Shown here one piece after another: positions 20,801 to 26,800 of a stretch of DNA of 64,000 nucleotides. The notes below the pieces were generated by a model. It had not been told where the DNA came from. It was given only the letters and a program-made list of their open reading frames with translations, and did not search any database. This DNA comes from Verrucomicrobiota bacterium (GTDB lineage Bacteria; Verrucomicrobiota; Verrucomicrobiia; Verrucomicrobiales; Verrucomicrobiaceae): the NCBI GenBank assembly GCA_025360015.1, contig JANYCZ010000064.1:1-64000 (forward strand). The letters run 5' to 3'. The position numbers and the translations under genes are program-made. The stretch's first letter is position 1. Each line of letters begins with the position of its first letter.

Positions 20801-23800
20801 CCATCTGAGCACAGGGCTGTACTGTGGTAGAGTCCGGCGGAGATCGTCGACACCGTCCTCCCAGCCAGCGCAGTGCCGCTGGTGCTCACGGCCACTGGCA
20901 CGGAGCTGTTGGTAGTGCTGCTGTTTCCCAGCTGGCCATAGAAATTATAGCCCCAGGAAACGACTGTTCCATCTGAGCATAAAGCCAGGCTGTGATACTG
21001 CCCTGCGGCAAGAGCGACGGCTGTCTTGCCTGTCGGGTTCACGACCACTGGCACCGTGCTTTGAGTGGTGCTGCCATTTCCCAGTTGACCGTATAGATTG
21101 TGGCCCCAGGCTACTAGGGTGCCGTCCGAACAGAGCGCCAGGCTGTGATACTGCCCTGCCGATACGGCGATCACCGTTTTTCCCGCCAGCACGCCGGTGG
21201 TGGCGACTGCGACAGGGGTGGTGCTTTGCGTCGTGCTGTTGTTGCCTAACTGACCGTTCACGTTGTAGCCCCAGGCGGCCAACGTGCCGTCGGAGCATAA
21301 CGCCAGGCTGTGAGACAGCCCTGCGGACACCGCAACCACCGTTTTTCCCGCCAGCACGCCGGTGGTGGTGACCGCGACGGGTGTGTTGCTGTTTGTTGTG
21401 CTGCTGTTGCCGAACTGGCCATTGCCGTTAGCGCCCCAGGCGGCCACCGTCCCATCAGAACACAATGCAAGGCTGTGATACTGCCCCGCAGAAACGGCGA
21501 CTACGGTCTTGCTCAACAACACTCCAAGCTGGGAAACAGCTGTTGGAACCAGGCTGTTGCTCGTGCTCCCATTGCCCAGCTGACCTGAGGTGTTGTAGCC
21601 CCATGCTGTGAGTGTGCCGTCTGAACATAGAGCCAGGCTGTGATATTGCCCCGCCGCCTCAGCAATGACTGTCTTTCCCGCCAGCGGTGTTCCCGCTGTG
21701 GTCGTGGCCACCGGAGTCGGGAAGTACAACTGAACATTGTTCCCCAACTGACCGTTGGCTCCATTACCCCAGCCGGCGACTGTGCCATCCGAGCAGATGG
21801 CAAGGTTGTGATATTGCCCGGCGCTGATCAAAGACACTGTTTTGCCCGCCAGGGGAGTGACCGAAGTGCTCACTAGAACGGGCACATTACTCTGCGTGGT
21901 GCTGTTGTTCCCAAGCTGTCCGTACAAGTTGTAGCCCCAGGCCACCATGGATCCGTCGGAGCAGCGTACCAGACTGTGGTAAAAACCAGCCGCAATCCCG
22001 GAAACCGTTTTTCCAACCAGAGAACCATAGGAATTGACCGCAACGGCAACATAGCTGTCAAATCCTAGGTTGTTCCCAAGCTGCCCAAAGCCCCCCATAC
22101 CCCACATGGCCACCGTGCCGTCTGAGCACAGGGCCATGCTGTGGAAACCTCCCGCAGAGATGGAGCTGACTGATTTCCCCGCCAGCCCGGTTGCTGTCGT
22201 TGTCACCGCCACTGGAACCGTGCTTTGCGTCGTGCTGTTGTTGCCCAGCTGGCCGTTGCTGTTATAGCCCCAGGAAACCACTGTGCCATCTGAACACCGT
22301 GCCAGATTGTGAGAGGATCCTGCTGCAATGGCTGTCACCGTTTTGCCGGATAGCACCCCGTTCGCGGTCACCAGCACCGGCACGTTGCTTTGGGTGGTGC
22401 TGTTGTTGCCCAACTGGCCGTTGCCGCTAGAGCCCCAGGCTGCCACGGTACCGTCTGAGCATAGCGCAATGCTGTGTCCACTGCCCACAGATATTGCGGT
22501 GACGGTTTTGCCGCTCAAGACACCACTGGTGGTGACGGCCACCGGCACCGTGCTTTGCGTCGTACTGTTGTTACCCAGCTGGCCGTTGACGTTCTGCCCC
22601 CAGCCAACCACTGTCCCGTCGGAACATAGCGCGAGGCTGTGACCGAATCCTGCAGCAATAGCTGTCACCGTTTTGCCAGACAAGACCCCTGTCGCTGTCA
22701 CCAGCACCGGCACCACGCTTGGGGTGGTGCTGTTGTTGCCCAACTGCCCATTAAAGTTCCCCCCCCAGGCTGCCAGGGTGCCGTCAGAGCAAAGCGCTAG
22801 AGTGTGTGATGCTCCCGCAGCAACCTTGGTCACCGTTTTGCCAGCGAGGACGCCCGTGGTCACGACTCCGACGGGAAGCAGGAAATTGCTGGGGTTGTTG
22901 TTGCCGAGCTGGCTGTAGGTGTCTTGCCCCCAGGCCATGGGGCGGTTGCCAGCCCACAGCAGCACTAGGTCATTCCCCGTGCCGCCGTAGTAATTGGCGA
23001 CGAAGCTGTAAATGTAGCCGTTGTAGTTGAACTTCACGATCTGCCCCTGCACTAGATTGCTGAAGGTACCGTTGATGAAGCCCAGACCGGTGTTATTCAC
23101 CACCGTCAGGTTCGTGCCAGTGGTCGGTGCATAATTGAGGGTGAAGTTCACCTGGCTTCCCGTCGCCGTAAAACTGGTGGTGGTGAGTGGAAGGTCCGTT
23201 GCCTTGCCATAGACCGCTGCAAGCGTGCCATTGCCAGCACCCGCGACATTGACGGCAAACGAACCATTGACGGGATCGTTGCTGCTGATCTGCAGCACTC
23301 CGCTGCGGCTCAAGGCCGCACCTGGGGTGAATGTGACCACAAACGTTGTGCTGCCTCCCACGGCGACGGTGCTGGCAGGAGGCGCGGTCACGGCGAAATC
23401 AGCAGCGTTCGTGCCACTCAACGTCACCCCCGAAATGGTCAGCGGGGCCGTGCCATTGTTGACCAGGGTGAACGTGCGGGTGGTTGACGCCCCTGGCAGG
23501 CAACTGCCAAAATCGACGGTGCTGCTGCCGTTGGTCAGGTTCCCCCCCGCCGACTGCTGCACCAGGATCTGCGCTGCCGGAGGCCCGGCCACGATTCCCA
23601 GACTATGATAAGAAGCCTCGCTGGAAACGGCCTGGACAAAACGCTCACCGGCAGCCAAAGACGAGGAGTTTACCAGCACCGGCACCGTGCTCTGTACCTG
23701 GCTGTTGTTTCCGAGTTCGCCATCAGCAGCGTATCCCCAGGCAGTGGACGAACCGTCTGAGCAGAGCGCCAAACTGTGATAAAAGCCGCAGGCTATCGCG

Positions 23801-26800
23801 GTGACGACTTTGCTGCTCAACACTCCGCTGGTAGTGACCGCTGCCGGCACCAAGCTTTGGGTCGTGCTGTTGTTGCCCAACTGGCCATTGGTGTTCAGCC
23901 CCCAGGCTGCCAGGGTGCCGCCTGAACACAACACGAGGTTGTGGTAACTTCCCGCTGATATTGCAGTGACGGTCTTGCCATTCAACAGTCCGCTGCTGGT
24001 GACGGCAACCGGCACACTGGAGTTTGTGAAGGAGTTGTTTCCAAGCTGGCCATAGCCATTGTAGCCCCAGGCAGCCACCGTGCCATCCGAGCACATCGCA
24101 AGGCTGTGGGCATTCCCTGCGGCAATGGCTGTCACCGTTTTGCCGGAGAGGACCCCAGTCATGGTCACGAATACTGGCACCGTGCTTTGGGTGATGCTGT
24201 TGTTGCCCAACTGGCCATTGCCATTGTACCCCCAGGCGGCCACCGTGCCATCGGAGCACAGGGCAAGGCTGTGAGTGCTCCCCGCAGCTATGGCGACCAC
24301 CGTCTTGCCGGCGAGTGCCGTGCCGGTCGTCGTGACTGCTACTGGCACGGTACTCTGCGTCGTGCTATTGTTACCCAGCTGGCCATTGCCATTGTACCCC
24401 CAGGCGGCCACCGTGCCATCGGAGCACAATGCCAAGCTGTGGGAGCTGCCCGCTGCTAGGGCCACCACCGTCTTGCCTGCGAGCGCTCCGTTCATGGTCA
24501 CCCCTGTGGGGACATAGCTGGTGATGGTGGTGCCATTGCCGAGCTGACCGTTGATATTGTAGCCCCATGCAGCCACGCTGCCATCCGAGCAGAGGGCGAG
24601 GCTGTAAGCCCCTCCGGTGCATAGCGAAAAGAGGGTTTTCCCAAGAATCGCGGAGCCGGTGGCACTCATCGCCACGAGTGTCGGAGCATACAACATGCTA
24701 TTGCCAATCTGGCCTGAAGTACTATATCCCCAAGCCGCCGTGGTGCCGTCAGAGCATAGTGCAAGACTGTGAGAACCTCCGCCACTCAGGGTTGCAAGGG
24801 TCTTGCCGGAGAGAGGTGTTCCCAAAGTCGCTACAGCCGTTGCGGTAGTGCTCTGTGTTGTGCTGTCATTACCAAGCTGTCCATTGAGGTTCCCCCCCCA
24901 GGCTGCCGTAGTGCCATCCGAGCAGAGCACCAGACTGTGAGAGCCCCCGGCAAAAACGCCTGCCACCGTTTTTCCGACCAATGCAGTTCCGGTGGTGATG
25001 ACTGCCACCGGCACTAGACTGTTGGTGAAGCTGCCTATGCCAAGCTGGCCGCTGGTGTTCGAGCCCCAGGCAACCACCGTGCCGTCTGTACACAGGGCCA
25101 GAGTGTGCGAAGCCGTCTCAACCGTGGAAATGGCCGACACGGTTTTGCCTGACAGCACACCGGTGGTGCTGACTGCCACCGGTACGAGGCTCTGGGTGGT
25201 GCTGTTGTTGCCAAGCTGGCCGCTGCTGTTGAGCCCCCAAGACGCCACGCTGCCGTCTGAGCACAGTGCCACACTGTGGTTGCTGCCACCAGCGATAGCG
25301 GTCACCGTTTTGCCCGCCAGCGCTGTGCCAGTGGACGTCACAGCCACCGGCACGAGGCTCTGCGTCGTACTGTTGTTTCCAAGCTGGCCGGTGGCGTTGT
25401 AGCCCCATGAGACCACGGTGCCGTCTGAGCAGCGCGCCAGACTGTGGTAAGTTCCCGCAGCAATGGCGGTAACAGTCTTGCCAGAGAGAGCACCTGTGGT
25501 GTTCACCGCCACCGCGATCTGACTTTGACCCGTGCTGTTGTTTCCAAGCTGGCCGTAGAAATCAAAACCCCAGGCGACGATAGTGCCGTCTGAGCAAAGC
25601 GCCAGACTGTGAGCCAGTCCGGCAGCGATTGCCGTCACGGTTTTGCCCGCCAGCGCTGTGCCAGTGATGCTGACCAGGACCGGCGCGCTCGCATTCAGGA
25701 CGCTGTTGTTTCCCAACTGCCCGCTGCCGTTTGAACCCCAGGCAATCAGCGTGCCATCCGTGCACAAGGCCAGCGTATGGTTGCCCCCGGCCGCGACTTG
25801 TTTGATCGTCTTCCCCGCCAACGCCCCTGACGTGGTGATCGCGGTCGGAAGGACCACGTTGGTCGAGTTGTTGTTTCCCAACTGGCTGTAGTTGTCCAAG
25901 CCCCAGCCGACTGCCCGGTTGCTGGCCCATTGCAGCACCAGGTCATTGCCAGTGCCGCCGTAATAATTGACGGCAAAATTATAAGCCACGCCGTTGTAAT
26001 TGAGCGTCAGCAGCTGCCCTTGGGACAGATTGCTGTAAGTGCCGCCGATGAAGCTCAGTCCTGTGTTGTTGACCAGAGTCAGGCTGGTGCCGGTGACCGG
26101 GGCAAAATTGAGCGAAACATAAATGGCCCCGGAAGCAGTGAACCCATTCCCCGTCATGGTCACGTCTGTCGCTGCATTGAATGCAGCCAGCGTGGCCAGG
26201 GTGTTAAATGGGGAGCTGCTGGTGGCTGTGCCATACCCCGTGGTCACGGTTATGCTGCCTGTCACACTGCCGGAGGGAACAGGCACTGTGGCGGTGATCT
26301 GTGTCTGCGAATTCACCGTGAAGGAAGTGGCGGCAACCCCGTTGAACGCCACGTTGGTGACATTCACATAGTTGGTGCCTGTCATCGTCACACTCGATCC
26401 GACGGCCCCGCTGGAGGGTGTAAACGATCCGATCGTTGGCGTCCCGTCGCCGCTCAGAGCGGTGAAGCTGGTGCTGCTGGTGATCGCTCCTCCCGGGGTG
26501 GTGACGCTGATGGGCCCCGGGGTGGCGCCGATGGGTACAACGGTGGTGATCTGGGTGTCAGAGTTGACCGTGTAAGACGCGCTTGTGCCGTTGAAACTGA
26601 CCGCAGTGGCTCCAGTGAACCCGCTGCCCGTCAGCAAAATACTTGTGCCCGGGGCGCCTATCATGGGACTGAAGTCAAACACCGTGAACGGGGTCAAACT
26701 GCTGGCGGTGCCCAGCGGCCCTACCACTGTGATGGGGCCCGTGGTCGCTCCGGCGGGTACGGTCGTTGTGATCTGCGAGGGAGAATCGGCCGTGAACGTG

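Noticed and set aside
12889..25920. Periodic DNA as a possible CRISPR array or satellite
   Set aside because: The repeats are diverged, about 168 bp long, in one open frame and encode RCC1 blades; there are no constant short repeats with unique spacers.
14140..25985. GGTGNDLVL motifs as RTX calcium-binding repeats and a type I secretion signal
   Set aside because: The motif occurs once per module within a small beta domain, not in tandem nonapeptide arrays, and the protein has an N-terminal membrane anchor.
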